Position numbers and translations under genes: made by a program. A stretch of 64,000 bases of DNA from Paracoccaceae bacterium (lineage in GTDB: Bacteria; Pseudomonadota; Alphaproteobacteria; Rhodobacterales; Rhodobacteraceae): assembly GCA_016124615.1 (NCBI GenBank), contig WGNF01000008.1, forward strand, positions 425,563 to 489,562. Direction: 5' to 3'. Of the stretch, positions 50,309-60,947 are shown one piece after another. Positions within the stretch are counted from its first letter, which is position 1; each line of letters starts with the position of its first letter. The notes beneath the pieces are model-generated. The model had not been told where the DNA came from. It made no database searches and saw nothing but the letters and a program-made list of their open reading frames with translations.

Positions 50309-52771
50309 ATGCGCACGCCCCTGCCGATCGACGCCGCCCTGCCCGGCCTGATCGACGCCCTCCGCGCCGAGGGTGCCGCCGTGCTGCAAGCGCCCCCCGG
50401 CGCGGGCAAAACCACCCGTGTGCCGCTGGCGCTGCTGGACGCGGGCTTCCCCGACCGCATCGTCATGCTGGAACCCCGCCGCCTCGCCGCCCGCGCCGCG
50501 GCCGAACGCATGGCCGAAACGCTGGGCGAAGCGGTCGGCCAGACCGTCGGCTACCGCATAAGGGGCGAGGCGAAGGTCGGCCGCGCCACCCGCATCGAGG
50601 TGGTGACCGAAGGCATCCTGACCCGGATGATCCAGTCCGACCCGGCGCTGCCCGGCATCGGCGCGCTGATCTTCGACGAATTCCACGAACGCTCGCTGAA
50701 CGCCGATCTGGGCCTTGCGCTGGCCTGCGAGGTGCGCGCCGCGCTGCGCCCCGAGCTGATCCTGATCGTGATGTCCGCCACGCTCGACGCCGAACCGGTG
50801 GGGGCATTGCTGAACGCCCCCGTGCTCACCTCCGAGGGCCGCGCCTTCCCGGTGGAAACCCGCTGGCGCGACCGTCCGCTGCCCCCCGCCGCCCGTCTCG
50901 AACCCGCCACCGCCGACCTGATCGCCGAGGCCGTCGCCGAGACAGAGGGCGGCGTGCTGGTCTTCCTGCCCGGCGAGGGCGAGATCCGCCGCGTCGAATC
51001 CCTGCTGCAAGGCCGCCTGCCCGCCGGTTGCACCCTGCGCCCGCTCTACGGCGCGATGGATTTCACCGCCCAGCGTGCCGCCATCGCCCCCGCCGCGACA
51101 GGCCGCAAGATCGTGCTGGCCACCGCCATCGCCGAAACCTCGCTGACGATCGAGGATGTCCGCGTCGTCATCGACACCGGCCGCGCCCGCCGCGCGCGGT
51201 TCGACCCCGCCTCGGGCATGTCACGCCTCGTCACCGAACGGGTGACGCGGGCTGAGGCCGAGCAGCGTCGCGGCCGCGCCGGTCGGGTGGCGCCCGGCAT
51301 CTGCTACCGGCTCTGGACCCGTGGCGAGGAAGGCGCATTGGCCGCCTTCCCCCCGGCCGAGATCGAGGCGGCAGACCTCACCGCCTTCGCGCTCGACCTC
51401 GCGCTTTGGGGCGCGCGCGATGCCACCGGCATGGCCTTCCTGACCGCCCCCGCCCCCGGCGCCTTCGCCGAGGCGCGCGCCCTCTTGGCCGAACTGGGCG
51501 CGCTCGACGCGGGCGGCGCGATCACCGCGCACGGCAAGGCGCTGGCTGCCCTGCCGCTGCACCCCCGCCTTGGCCACATGCTGCTGACCGCAGGCCGCGC
51601 CGCAGCACCCTTGGCCGCGCTCCTCTCCGACCGCGACCCGCTGCCGCGCGCGGCGCCCAGCGACCTCGGCCTGCGCCTGCAAGCCCTCGCCGCCCCCCGT
51701 GCCTATGCCGACCGCCACCCATGGCCCGCCGACCGTGGCGGGGTGGAACGCATCCGGGCCGAGGCCCGCCGCCTCGCCGCCCTCGCCCCCGCCCTGCCCG
51801 ACCCGTTCGACCCCGCCGAAATGGCCGCCCTCGCCTACCCCGACCGCATTGGCCAGCGCCGCCCGGGCGAGGCGCCGCGCTACCTGCTGTCGGGCGGCAA
51901 GGGCGCCGTGTTCGACGCCGCCGACCCGCTTGGCCAAAGCCGCCTGATCGTCGCGACCGACCTTGATGGCGACCCGCGCGAGGCCCGCATCCGGCAGGCG
52001 ATCCCGCTGACGAACACCTCCCTGCGCCGCCTCTTCGCCCCGCTGATCCACCGCCGCGATCTGGTCGAATGGTCGCGCCGTGACCGCCGCGTCACCGCCC
52101 GGCGGCAAGAGGTGTTCGGCGCCCTCGTGCTTGACGACCAGCCCCTGCCCGACGCCCCGGCCGAGGCGCTGGCCGGCGCTGCCGCCGATGGCATTCGCGA
52201 CATGGGGCTTGAGGCCGCCAACTTCTCGCCCGCAGCCCGCCGCTTCCGCGCCCGCGTCGAATTCCTGCGTGCCGAGGGTGCCGCCCTGCCCGACATGTCC
52301 GATGCCGGGCTGATGGAGCGGCTCGATGACTGGCTGACACCCCACCTCGCCAGCCGCCGCAGCGCCGCCGATCTGGCCACGCTCGACCTGCTGGAGCCCC
52401 TCCGCCAAAGCCTGAGCTGGGAGGAAACCCAACTGCTCGACCGCCTCGCGCCTTCGCATTACGAAACCCCGCTCGGCCGCCGGGTGCCGATCGACTACGA
52501 CGGCGGGGCCCCGGCGATCGAGTTGCGGCTGCAGGAGCTTTTCGGCGTCACCGCCCACCCGACCGTCGGCCCGAAACGCCTGCCCCTGCGCCTCACCCTG
52601 CTGTCGCCCGGCGCCAAACCGGTGCAGACCACGATGGATCTGCCCGGCTTCTGGGCCAGTTCCTATGCCGACGTCCGCCGCGACATGCGCGGCCGCTACC
52701 CGCGCCACCCCTGGCCCGAAGACCCGACCGAAGCCACCCCCACCACCCGCGCCAAACCACGCGGCACCTGA
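50309..52771 (+). CDS. hrpB: ATP-dependent helicase HrpB
   Basis: APPGAGKTT, FDEFHER, RRGRAGRVAPGICYRLW; HrpB-length C-terminus. Confidence 0.96.
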   Translation: MRTPLPIDAALPGLIDALRAEGAAVLQAPPGAGKTTRVPLALLDAGFPDRIVMLEPRRLAARAAAERMAETLGEAVGQTVGYRIRGEAKVGRATRIEVVTEGILTRMIQSDPALPGIGALIFDEFHERSLNADLGLALACEVRAALRPELILIVMSATLDAEPVGALLNAPVLTSEGRAFPVETRWRDRPLPPAARLEPATADLIAEAVAETEGGVLVFLPGEGEIRRVESLLQGRLPAGCTLRPLYGAMDFTAQRAAIAPAATGRKIVLATAIAETSLTIEDVRVVIDTGRARRARFDPASGMSRLVTERVTRAEAEQRRGRAGRVAPGICYRLWTRGEEGALAAFPPAEIEAADLTAFALDLALWGARDATGMAFLTAPAPGAFAEARALLAELGALDAGGAITAHGKALAALPLHPRLGHMLLTAGRAAAPLAALLSDRDPLPRAAPSDLGLRLQALAAPRAYADRHPWPADRGGVERIRAEARRLAALAPALPDPFDPAEMAALAYPDRIGQRRPGEAPRYLLSGGKGAVFDAADPLGQSRLIVATDLDGDPREARIRQAIPLTNTSLRRLFAPLIHRRDLVEWSRRDRRVTARRQEVFGALVLDDQPLPDAPAEALAGAAADGIRDMGLEAANFSPAARRFRARVEFLRAEGAALPDMSDAGLMERLDDWLTPHLASRRSAADLATLDLLEPLRQSLSWEETQLLDRLAPSHYETPLGRRVPIDYDGGAPAIELRLQELFGVTAHPTVGPKRLPLRLTLLSPGAKPVQTTMDLPGFWASSYADVRRDMRGRYPRHPWPEDPTEATPTTRAKPRGT

Positions 52772-52796
52772 TGCCGCGCCTCTTGCCTCAGTCACA

Positions 52797-52851
52797 CTGG
52801 CGAAAATATCCTCGGGGGTGAGGCCGCAGACCGAGGGGGCAGACAGCCCCC
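52797..52851. repeat. Dispersed intergenic hairpin + GGATATTT element, copy c
   Basis: ACTGGCGAAAATATCCTCGGGGGT and GGGGGC-agaca-GCCCCC between convergent hrpB and gcrA. Confidence 0.65.
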
Positions 52852-52869
52852 TTGCCCGCCACATGCAAA

Positions 52870-52891
52870 CGGCCGCCCCGAAGGACGGCCG
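52870..52891 (-). terminator. Terminator of the gcrA-like gene
   Basis: Minus strand CGGCCGTCC-TTCG-GGGCGGCCG followed by TTTG; UUCG-type tetraloop with one G-U pair. Confidence 0.7.
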
Positions 52892-52913
52892 CGTCACCCG
52901 ATCAATGGCAGGC

Positions 52914-53522
52914 CTAGCGCCGCCGGTCGCGACGCGACGACATCGGCTGGAACGCCACACCCACATGCGCCTCGCAGTAGGGTTTGCCCTGCGCCGTCGC
53001 CAGCCCGCAGAACCAGAAATCGGCGGTCGCCGGGTCGCCGATCGGCCATTTGCAGGTCCGCTCGGTCAGTTCCATCAGCGTCAGCCGCTTTGCCTTCTTT
53101 TCGACCTCGCGCACCGAGGCCAGCGCCTCGGGGCTGATCTCGTTGGCCGAGGGCTGCGGCGGCAGCGGCTGCCCCGCGGGAATGATCGGCTTGCGCACCG
53201 GCACCGGCATCGTCAGCACGGCGGCCGGTTGCGGCGCGGCGGCACGGGGTTCGGCGGCCGGTTCGGTCGCGCGCGGCGCATCTGCCGCCCGCGGCGATTG
53301 CGGCTTGGCGGCCACGGTCTCGACCTCGGGCGCGGCGTCCTCGGTGGCGTCGACCTCGGCCTTGGCGCTGCCATCCGCCCGGTTCGACAGCCCCAGCCGA
53401 TGGACCTTGCCGATCACCGCATTGCGGGTCACGCCGCCCAGTTCCTTGGCGATCTGGCTCGCGCTCTGGCCCTCGGCCCACATCTTCTTGAGCGTCTCGA
53501 CACGCTCGTCGGTCCAGGACAT
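52914..53522 (-). CDS. gcrA: GcrA family cell cycle regulator
   Basis: MSWTDERVETLKKMWAEGQSASQIAKELGGVTRNAVIGKVHRLGL; TCKWPIGDP C-terminus. Confidence 0.95.
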   Translation of the reverse strand: MSWTDERVETLKKMWAEGQSASQIAKELGGVTRNAVIGKVHRLGLSNRADGSAKAEVDATEDAAPEVETVAAKPQSPRAADAPRATEPAAEPRAAAPQPAAVLTMPVPVRKPIIPAGQPLPPQPSANEISPEALASVREVEKKAKRLTLMELTERTCKWPIGDPATADFWFCGLATAQGKPYCEAHVGVAFQPMSSRRDRRR

Positions 53523-53731
53523 GGCAACCTCCGGTCATCGGCCCCGCCTTGCCGGTGCCGCCTGGCACCGCAGGCGCTGGCGCCTCGCATCCCATCCTAG
53601 TCGGGACGCACCGAGATACAAGCTCGCGCGCCAGAGTTCAAGTCGCAGGCGGCCCGCCGCGTCGGAAAGCGCCGCCCGGTTTACAGCGCAGGGGCGCGGG
53701 CGCATCCTTGCCCGACACCGAAAGGGGGGGG

Positions 53732-54139
53732 ATGCGGGCCGAGGCCATCCTTGAAACCTGTCTGTACGCCGACGACCTCGACGCGGCCGAAGCGTTCTAC
53801 GGCCGCGTCTTCGGCTTGACCCTCGTTGCCCGGTCGCCCGGCCAGCACGTCTTTCTGCGCTGCGGCCCGGCGATGCTGCTGATCTTCAACCCGGCCTTTT
53901 CCAGCCTGCAGGCGCCCGGCAGCCCGATCCCGCGCCACGGCGCGATCGGCCCCGGCCATGTCTGCTTTCGCGCCGACAGCGCGGCCGAAATCGACCGCTG
54001 GCAGGCGCATTTCCGCGCCCTCGGCCTCGCCATCGAGCACGAGCATCACTGGCCCGACGGCGCCCGCTCGCTTTACCTGCGCGATCCGGCGGGCAATTCG
54101 GTCGAGGTTGGCGAGGCGCGGATCTGGGGCCTCGGCTGA
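53732..54139 (+). CDS. VOC family (glyoxalase/bleomycin resistance-like) protein
   Basis: ILETCLYADDLDAAEAFYGRVFGLTLV; SLYLRDPAGNSVE. Confidence 0.9.
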   Translation: MRAEAILETCLYADDLDAAEAFYGRVFGLTLVARSPGQHVFLRCGPAMLLIFNPAFSSLQAPGSPIPRHGAIGPGHVCFRADSAAEIDRWQAHFRALGLAIEHEHHWPDGARSLYLRDPAGNSVEVGEARIWGLG

Positions 54140-54268
54140 CCCGTCTGCGGCGCGCGGCTAGGCGTTCCGGCCCTGCCGTGCTAGGGTGGCTTAGCCCGCG
54201 GCCCCGCATTCCCGCCGCTCAAGCCTTTCTTTTTCTCCCCGGCCCCTTTTCAAAACAAGGACATCGCG

Positions 54269-54820
54269 ATGAAAGATCTGGTCATCGACACGCTCGGCCT
54301 GCCCGGCGCCACCAAATTCACGTTCAGCATCGGCGCGATCAAGGTCGGCCCCGGCACCTTCGGCCCGGTGATCCAGGCGATCAAGGACGGCAAGATCACC
54401 GTCGAATTTTCCAACAAGCTGCCCGCCAACATCGCGGTCTATTCCTACAAGCACAACCGCTACCGGCTGGGCTTTCAGGCGGTCAGCGGCAATGCCGACA
54501 AAGAGGCGGTAATCGTGCACGAGTCGGTCCATGCGGCGCTCGACATTCTGGCCACGCCGGTCACGGTGAAACTGTCAGAATCCGCCGCCTATATCGCGCA
54601 GTGCCTGTATTATTACTACAGTAACCAAAGCGCGTTTCAGGGCGGCCAGAAGCCGAGCTTTGCCAACAAAACCCTTGCCGCCGCCTGGACGGTGGCGATG
54701 GGCGCGCTGACCACGCCCGATGTGACCGACTCTGCCGCCGCCCCGCTTTATGCCGCGCTTGCCGCCGACCCGCTCTATCAGGGTCGGCTGAACAAGACCG
54801 ACGCCTTCGACGGAGTCTGA
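54269..54820 (+). CDS. Uncharacterised protein with HExxH motif
   Basis: AVIVHESVHAALDIL zincin-like motif in an intact 183-aa ORF. Confidence 0.65.
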   Translation: MKDLVIDTLGLPGATKFTFSIGAIKVGPGTFGPVIQAIKDGKITVEFSNKLPANIAVYSYKHNRYRLGFQAVSGNADKEAVIVHESVHAALDILATPVTVKLSESAAYIAQCLYYYYSNQSAFQGGQKPSFANKTLAAAWTVAMGALTTPDVTDSAAAPLYAALAADPLYQGRLNKTDAFDGV

Positions 54821-55033
54821 TCCGCCGCCGCGAAAGCCGATGGACTTTCGCCCCCGCCCGCGCTAAACGGCGGCCATGATCGCCCGCATCGCCCCCCTTG
54901 CGCTGCCCCGACGTCGTCGCACCCGCGCCTGACGCCTGACGATCCCGTGCGCCCGCCGCACAACCCCCATCCTTCCGTTGACTTGGCACCCTGCCTTTGG
55001 CACCCCTAAGGCTTCCTTGAAAGGACCGCTTCC

Positions 55034-56209
55034 ATGATCCCGTCTGTCCTGCCGACCTACAATCGCGCGCCGCTTGCCTTCGAGACCGGCGAAGGAAGCT
55101 GGCTGATGACGGCGGATGGCAGCCGATACCTTGATCTGGGCGCCGGGATCGCCGTCAACGCGCTTGGCCACGCCAACCCGGAGCTGGTGAAGGCGCTGAC
55201 CGCGCAGGCGGGCAAGCTCTGGCATACCTCGAACCTTTACCAGATCCCGAACCAGCAGCGGCTGGCCGACCTGCTGGTGGAACACACCTTCGCCGACACG
55301 GTGTTCTTCACCAACTCCGGCACCGAGGCGGCGGAACTGGCGATCAAGATGGCCCGCAAATACTGGTACGAAAAGGGCCACCACGAGCGCACCAACATCC
55401 TGACGTTCGAGGGATCGTTTCACGGCCGTTCCACCGGCGCCATCGCCGCCGCCGGGTCCGACAAGATGGTCAAGGGCTTCGGCCCGCTGATGCCCGGCTT
55501 CGTTCATCTGCCGTTCGGCGACCATGCCGCGATGCGCGCCGCCATCGACAGTCACACCGCCGCCATCCTGGTCGAGCCGATTCAGGGCGAAGGCGGCATC
55601 CGCGTGCTGCCCGACGCCTGCCTGAAGGGCCTGCGCGACCTGTGCGACGAAACCGGCGTGCTCCTGATCCTGGACGAGGTGCAATGCGGCATGGGTCGCA
55701 CCGGCAAGCTTTTCGCCCACGAATGGGCGGGCATCACGCCCGACATCATGATGGTCGCCAAGGGCATCGGCGGCGGCTTCCCGCTCGGCGCCGTGCTGGC
55801 CACGGAAAGCGCCGCCTCCGGCATGTCGGCGGGCACGCATGGCTCCACCTACGGCGGCAACCCCTTGGCCTGCGCGGTCGGCATCCGGGTGATGGAAATC
55901 ATTGCCGATGACGCCTTCCTCGCCGAGGTCGGCCGCAAGGGCGCGCTGTTCCGCCAACGGCTCGAAGGCCTCGTCGCCGCCCACCCGACGGTCTTCGAGG
56001 CGGTGCGCGGCGAGGGGCTGATGCTGGGCCTGCGCTGCAAGGCGCCGAACACCGAGGTCGTGAAGGCCGGCTACGCCGAACACGTGCTGACCGTCGGCGC
56101 CGCCGACAACGTCATCCGCCTCTTGCCCGCGCTGACCATCACCGACGCCGAGATTGTCGAGGCCATCACCCGCCTCGACCGCGCCGCCACCGCCCTTGAA
56201 GCCGCCTGA
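55034..56209 (+). CDS. argD: Acetylornithine aminotransferase
   Basis: [41 protein letters not shown]; adjacent to argF. Confidence 0.95.
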   Translation: MIPSVLPTYNRAPLAFETGEGSWLMTADGSRYLDLGAGIAVNALGHANPELVKALTAQAGKLWHTSNLYQIPNQQRLADLLVEHTFADTVFFTNSGTEAAELAIKMARKYWYEKGHHERTNILTFEGSFHGRSTGAIAAAGSDKMVKGFGPLMPGFVHLPFGDHAAMRAAIDSHTAAILVEPIQGEGGIRVLPDACLKGLRDLCDETGVLLILDEVQCGMGRTGKLFAHEWAGITPDIMMVAKGIGGGFPLGAVLATESAASGMSAGTHGSTYGGNPLACAVGIRVMEIIADDAFLAEVGRKGALFRQRLEGLVAAHPTVFEAVRGEGLMLGLRCKAPNTEVVKAGYAEHVLTVGAADNVIRLLPALTITDAEIVEAITRLDRAATALEAA

Positions 56210-56215
56210 TTTCTT

Positions 56216-56260
56216 ACTGGCGAAAATATCCTCGGGGGTCCGGGGGCAGACAGCCCCCGG
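56216..56260. repeat. Dispersed intergenic hairpin + GGATATTT element, copy d
   Basis: TACTGGCGAAAATATCCTCGGGGGTCCGGGGGC-agaca-GCCCCCGG between argD and argF. Confidence 0.65.
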
Positions 56261-56287
56261 CGCCCTCCGCAAAGAGAACCGTTCCGA

Positions 56288-57214
56288 ATGAACCACTTCC
56301 TCGACATCCATAAAACCGGCGCCACCGACCTGCGCGCCATGATCGACTCTGCCCGCGAGATGAAGGCGGCCCGCGACGGGCTGCCCAAGGGCACGCCCGA
56401 TGCCAGCCAGCCGCTCGCCGGCCGCATGGTCGCGCTGATCTTCGAAAAGCCATCAACCCGGACCCGCATCTCGTTCGATGTCGGCGTGCGCCAGATGGGC
56501 GGCCAGACGATGGTGCTGTCGGGCGCCGATATGCAGCTGGGCCACGGCGAGACCATCGCCGACACCGCCCGGGTGCTGTCGCGCTATGTCGACCTGATCA
56601 TGATCCGCACCTATGAAGAACAGACCCTGCTGGAAATGGCGGAATATGCCACCGTGCCGGTCATCAACGGCCTGACCAACCGCACCCACCCCTGCCAGAT
56701 CATGGCCGACGTGATGACCTTTGAAGAACGTCGCGGCGCCATCGCGGGCCGCAAGATCGTCTGGTGCGGCGACGGCAACAACGTCTGCGCCTCGTGGCTG
56801 CATGCGGCGGGCCAGTTCGGGTTCGATTTCACCTTCTCCGGCCCGGAAACGCTGGACCCCGAGCCCAGTTTCATCGGCGCCGCCCGCAAGCAGGGCGCCC
56901 GCATCACGATCGAACGCGATCCCGCCCGCGCCGTCGAAGGCGCCGATGTCGTGGTCGCCGATACCTGGGTCTCGATGCACGACAGCCAGTCCTCGAAGGA
57001 ACGCCGCCACAACCAGCTGCGGCCCTATCAGGTGAACGAGGCGCTGATGGCGCGCGCCAAGCCCGATGCTCTCTTCATGCACTGCCTGCCCGCGCACCGC
57101 GACGACGAGGTGACCAGCGCGGTCATGGACGGCCCGCATTCGGTCGTCTTCGACGAGGCGGAAAACCGGCTGCACGCACAGAAGGCCGTGATGCGCTGGT
57201 GTCTTGGCGTCTGA
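56288..57214 (+). CDS. argF: Ornithine carbamoyltransferase
   Basis: [33 protein letters not shown]. Confidence 0.97.
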   Translation: MNHFLDIHKTGATDLRAMIDSAREMKAARDGLPKGTPDASQPLAGRMVALIFEKPSTRTRISFDVGVRQMGGQTMVLSGADMQLGHGETIADTARVLSRYVDLIMIRTYEEQTLLEMAEYATVPVINGLTNRTHPCQIMADVMTFEERRGAIAGRKIVWCGDGNNVCASWLHAAGQFGFDFTFSGPETLDPEPSFIGAARKQGARITIERDPARAVEGADVVVADTWVSMHDSQSSKERRHNQLRPYQVNEALMARAKPDALFMHCLPAHRDDEVTSAVMDGPHSVVFDEAENRLHAQKAVMRWCLGV

Positions 57215-57322
57215 CCCCCAGCTGGGGCTTGCAGCCGCCAAAGTTTGCGCCATGTTCTGCCCGGCACGGGCCGCGTGGCGCAACAGGCGCCCGCAGGCGC
57301 GCGGGCACAGGGAGACACCACC

Positions 57323-57817
57323 ATGTACGACCATATCATTCCGGCCTTCACGCGTTCGCTGAAGGCACTTGACGCCATTCTCACCAAGGCCGAGGCGCAT
57401 TGCGCCGCGAAAAAGATCGACCCCGCCGTGATGGTCTCGCTGCGGCTTTACCCCGACATGCTGCCGTTCACCCGGCAGGTGCTGATTGCCTGCGACCACG
57501 CCAAGGGCGCCTCGGCCCGGTTGGCGGCCGCTGAGGTGCCGAGCTTTCCGGACACCGAAACCACCTTTGCCGAGTTGCATGCCCGCATCGCCAAGACGCT
57601 CGACTTCATCTCGGGCTTCACGCCGGAAAGCTATGCCGGTGCGGCCGACCGCATGATCGCCATCAAGGTCGGCGGGCGCGAGATGGAGTTTCCGGCCGCC
57701 ACCTATCTGGCCAGCTACGCGGTGCCGAACTTCTATTTCCACATGACGACCGCCTACGCGATCCTGCGCCACAACGGCGTCGAACTCGGCAAGACCGACT
57801 TCATCGGCGCCGCCTGA
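57323..57817 (+). CDS. DUF1993 family protein
   Basis: MYDHIIPAFTRSLKALDAILTKAEAHCAAKKIDPAVMVSLRLYPDMLPFTRQVLIACDHAKGASARLA. Confidence 0.9.
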   Translation: MYDHIIPAFTRSLKALDAILTKAEAHCAAKKIDPAVMVSLRLYPDMLPFTRQVLIACDHAKGASARLAAAEVPSFPDTETTFAELHARIAKTLDFISGFTPESYAGAADRMIAIKVGGREMEFPAATYLASYAVPNFYFHMTTAYAILRHNGVELGKTDFIGAA

Positions 57818-58751
57818 CGCGAACCGGACGGGGGGCTGCTGCCATCGGTGGCGGCCCTTCCACCCCGGCGCCGGTGGCAACCAGCAGGTGCAACCCGACC
57901 GCCGCGAACACGATCAGGCCCCCCACCAGCGTGGCCCTGTCCGGCGTCTCGCCGAAGGCCAGGAACACCCAGACCGGCGCCAGCGGCGCGTCGAGCGCGC
58001 CGATCAGCGCCGTTTCGATCACCGGCAGCCGCCGGGCACCCAGCGTGAAGAACGCCAGCCCCAGCGCCGAGTTGACCAGCCCGAAGGCCGCCAGCAGCAC
58101 CATATCGGTTGCGCCGGGCAGCGCCGTATCGGCAAACGGCAGGGCCGCCAGCGCGCTCAACCACGCCGACAGCGCCGCGGCGGGCAAGACGCCGATGCCG
58201 GGATGGCGGCGCGAGATCACCATCATCGCGGCCATGCAGGCGGTCATGCCGAACGCCAGCAGGTCGCCCGAAAGCCCGCCCTCCCGCCCCAGCCCGACCA
58301 TCACCGTTACCCCCGCCAACGCCCCAAGGCTTGCCAGCAGCGCGGCGCGCCCCGGCGCCTCGGCCAGAAACATCCAGGCCAGTGCCGCGCCGACGAAGGG
58401 CACCGTGGCATAGATCACGGCGACATGGGCCACCGTGGTATGCCGCAACGAGGTGATGAAAAAGACCATGCCCAGCGCCGAAACGGCCGCAAAGATGACC
58501 CCCGGCCGCCCCATCGACGTCAGCGCCGCCGGCGTTCCCCGCCCTTCGCGCACGATGATCAGCGCCAGCAGCCCCAGCCCGCCGAACAGGCCGCGCCAGA
58601 CCAGCAGGGTGGCGCTGTGCAGCGGGATCAGCCGGGTGAAGAACCCCGCCGTGCTCCACGCCACCGCCGATCCGGTGACCAGCGCAAGGCCCAGCCGGTA
58701 GTTGCGCACGGCTGCCGGGGTGATGGCGGCCCGACCCTTGTCCAACGCCAT
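57801..58751 (-). CDS. EamA/DMT family transporter
   Basis: Multiple TM helices; 3' end overlaps the DUF1993 gene end on the other strand. Confidence 0.88.
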   Translation of the reverse strand: MALDKGRAAITPAAVRNYRLGLALVTGSAVAWSTAGFFTRLIPLHSATLLVWRGLFGGLGLLALIIVREGRGTPAALTSMGRPGVIFAAVSALGMVFFITSLRHTTVAHVAVIYATVPFVGAALAWMFLAEAPGRAALLASLGALAGVTVMVGLGREGGLSGDLLAFGMTACMAAMMVISRRHPGIGVLPAAALSAWLSALAALPFADTALPGATDMVLLAAFGLVNSALGLAFFTLGARRLPVIETALIGALDAPLAPVWVFLAFGETPDRATLVGGLIVFAAVGLHLLVATGAGVEGPPPMAAAPRPVRVRRRR

Positions 58752-58832
58752 GGAACCCTCGCGCGTCCTGAATGTTCGCGCAATGTTCACCTCTTTTCGG
58801 CGCCCGTCAAGGCGTGGCGCGCGGTCGCGCCC

Positions 58833-60794
58833 TCAGTTGCCGCCGAGCAGTTTCAACAGGCCCTGCTTGGCGGCATCCTTCACGCTGGTGCCGCTGGTGC
58901 CGCTGCTGGTGCCGGTGGTGTCGGTCGACAGGCCAAGCGCCTTCGCAGCCTCGGCCTTGGCCTTGTCCTCCAGCTTCTTCTTCTGCGCGTCGATCTGCTG
59001 GCCGACGCCCGAGGTCATGTCCAGCCCGAACTTCGGCGCATCCCAGCCGCCCGAGATTTTCAGCGGCACCGAAATCCCGTTGGCACCCGCCACCCCCTGC
59101 AAGGCGACCGGGGTCACGGTATAGTCCATCGTGCGGCCGCCGATATCCACCGTGCCCTTGCCCGAAGCATCCACCAGCGGCGACTTGAAGGCCAGATCGC
59201 TGTTCGACAGCACGCCCGCCTTGACCGTGTAACTGCCGGTGATTGAATCGAAGATCGTCTTGGCCCCGGCGCCCATGTAATTCGCGTTCAGGTGCGTCAG
59301 CATCCCGGCAAGGTCGAACCCGTCCAGTTCGCCCTGACCGAAGGTGATTGATCCGCTGCCCGCCAGCGCATGCATCAGCGCATCCATCGAGCCCCCCGCC
59401 GCGTTCAGGGCGATCTTCGCCGTGCCGGTGCCGTGCAACCGGGTGTAGCCGGCGAAATCGGTCAGGATCGGTTGCAGCGCCACCTTGTTCACCGTGAGGT
59501 CCGACGACACCGCCAGCCCCTTGGCGCCGTCGACGACGATCTGCCCGCTGATGGTGCCCTGATAGGCCGCGACCTGCTTCAGGGCCACCGTCGCCTTGCC
59601 CGCCACCAGTTGCACCGCGACGTCGGTCTGCCCCAGCGTCACCGTGCCAAGGTCAAGCCCCGCCGCGCCCAGCGTCACGTCGGCATCGGCCAGCGACAGC
59701 GGGCTGGCGTCGATCGGGGCCTTCGACCAGCCCGCCGCCGACGTGCCGCCGCTGCCCGCCGCACCACCGCTGCCGCCAAGCGCCTTCAGGTCAAGCTTGC
59801 CCGCCGACAGGATCGCCGTCAGCTTCGGCCGCGCGCCCGCCGTGGTCACGCCCAGCTTGCCGGTCAGGGTGTTGCCATCCAGCGTCAGGGTCGCCTGATC
59901 CAGCGTCACGCTGCCATCCGCCCCAGCCACCAGCATGCCCTTGGCCGCGATCCGCTTGGCGCCAAGACCCTGCGGCAAGCCGGGGTCGGCCAGCCCGGCA
60001 GCGGCGAAGAGCGCGGACAGGTCGCCCAGATCGGCGTCGAGCGTGCCCTGCACCGCCAGCTTGCCCGTGTCCGCTGTGCCGGTGAACCCGACCGTCGAGC
60101 CGCCCGCCACCAGTTTCAGCGCGACCGGCGTCGGCTGCCCCAGCGTCACTGCGGCCAGCTTGTCCAGATGCAGCGTCACGCTGACCGGCTGGCGGTTGAC
60201 CTGCGCCGCCGCCGTCAGGTCCAGTGGCCCGGCCGCGTCGGGCAGCTTCAGCGTGGCGTCGATCCCGTCCACCGTCTGGGTGGTTCCGGCCGCATCGTCG
60301 ATCCAGGTGACCGCGCCGCCGGTGATCGTCGCGCGATCAATGCTCAGCGCGGGCAGGCCGCCGCCCTCGGTCGTCGTCGCGGGCGCCGCCGTGCCGGTGG
60401 CCGGGGCGCTGCCCGCCATCTCCCAGTTGCCGTGGCCGTCCTTGTCGCGCTCCAGCACGATCTTCGGCGCAATCAGGTCGACCCGCCCCACCTTCACCGC
60501 GCCCGACAACAGCGCGACGGGATCGACGCCCACTGTCAGCCCCTCGGCCGACAGCATCGGGCCCTGCTTCGACCAGGGCGCATTGGCGATCTGCACGCCG
60601 CCGGTGCGAATCCCCAACTCGGGCCAAAGCGTCGGATGGACCCCGCCCGAGATCACCATCTGCCGCCCGGTGGCCGCCTCGAACCGCGTCGCCGCAATCG
60701 CCGCGATCCGGTCGGCGGGAATCAACAGCAACGCCACGATCGCCAGCATCACGAGGACCACCAGCGTCACAATAATCCGAATGATCCAGCGCAT
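58833..60794 (-). CDS. AsmA family protein
   Basis: MRWIIRIIVTLVVLVMLAIVALLLIPADRIAAIAATRFEAATGRQMVISGGVHPTLWPELGI. Confidence 0.9.
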   Translation of the reverse strand: MRWIIRIIVTLVVLVMLAIVALLLIPADRIAAIAATRFEAATGRQMVISGGVHPTLWPELGIRTGGVQIANAPWSKQGPMLSAEGLTVGVDPVALLSGAVKVGRVDLIAPKIVLERDKDGHGNWEMAGSAPATGTAAPATTTEGGGLPALSIDRATITGGAVTWIDDAAGTTQTVDGIDATLKLPDAAGPLDLTAAAQVNRQPVSVTLHLDKLAAVTLGQPTPVALKLVAGGSTVGFTGTADTGKLAVQGTLDADLGDLSALFAAAGLADPGLPQGLGAKRIAAKGMLVAGADGSVTLDQATLTLDGNTLTGKLGVTTAGARPKLTAILSAGKLDLKALGGSGGAAGSGGTSAAGWSKAPIDASPLSLADADVTLGAAGLDLGTVTLGQTDVAVQLVAGKATVALKQVAAYQGTISGQIVVDGAKGLAVSSDLTVNKVALQPILTDFAGYTRLHGTGTAKIALNAAGGSMDALMHALAGSGSITFGQGELDGFDLAGMLTHLNANYMGAGAKTIFDSITGSYTVKAGVLSNSDLAFKSPLVDASGKGTVDIGGRTMDYTVTPVALQGVAGANGISVPLKISGGWDAPKFGLDMTSGVGQQIDAQKKKLEDKAKAEAAKALGLSTDTTGTSSGTSGTSVKDAAKQGLLKLLGGN

Positions 60795-60897
60795 CTGTCC
60801 CTCCCCGTGGCAATCGGGGAAAGTCTGCCCGCAAAACGTGACAGTCTCAACCGCCCGGCGCCCGTGCCGCAAGAATCCGCCGCTTGTGAAAAAGGAA

Positions 60898-60927
60898 AGG
60901 CCCCGCGCAGGCTTCTGCACGGGGCCT
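60898..60927 (-). terminator. Rho-independent terminator of the FadL-like gene
   Basis: AGGCCCCG..GCAG-gctt-CTGC..CGGGGCCT; minus strand continues TTTCCTTTTTC. Confidence 0.8.
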
Positions 60928-60947
60928 CAATTCATCCAGTTCCGGTG

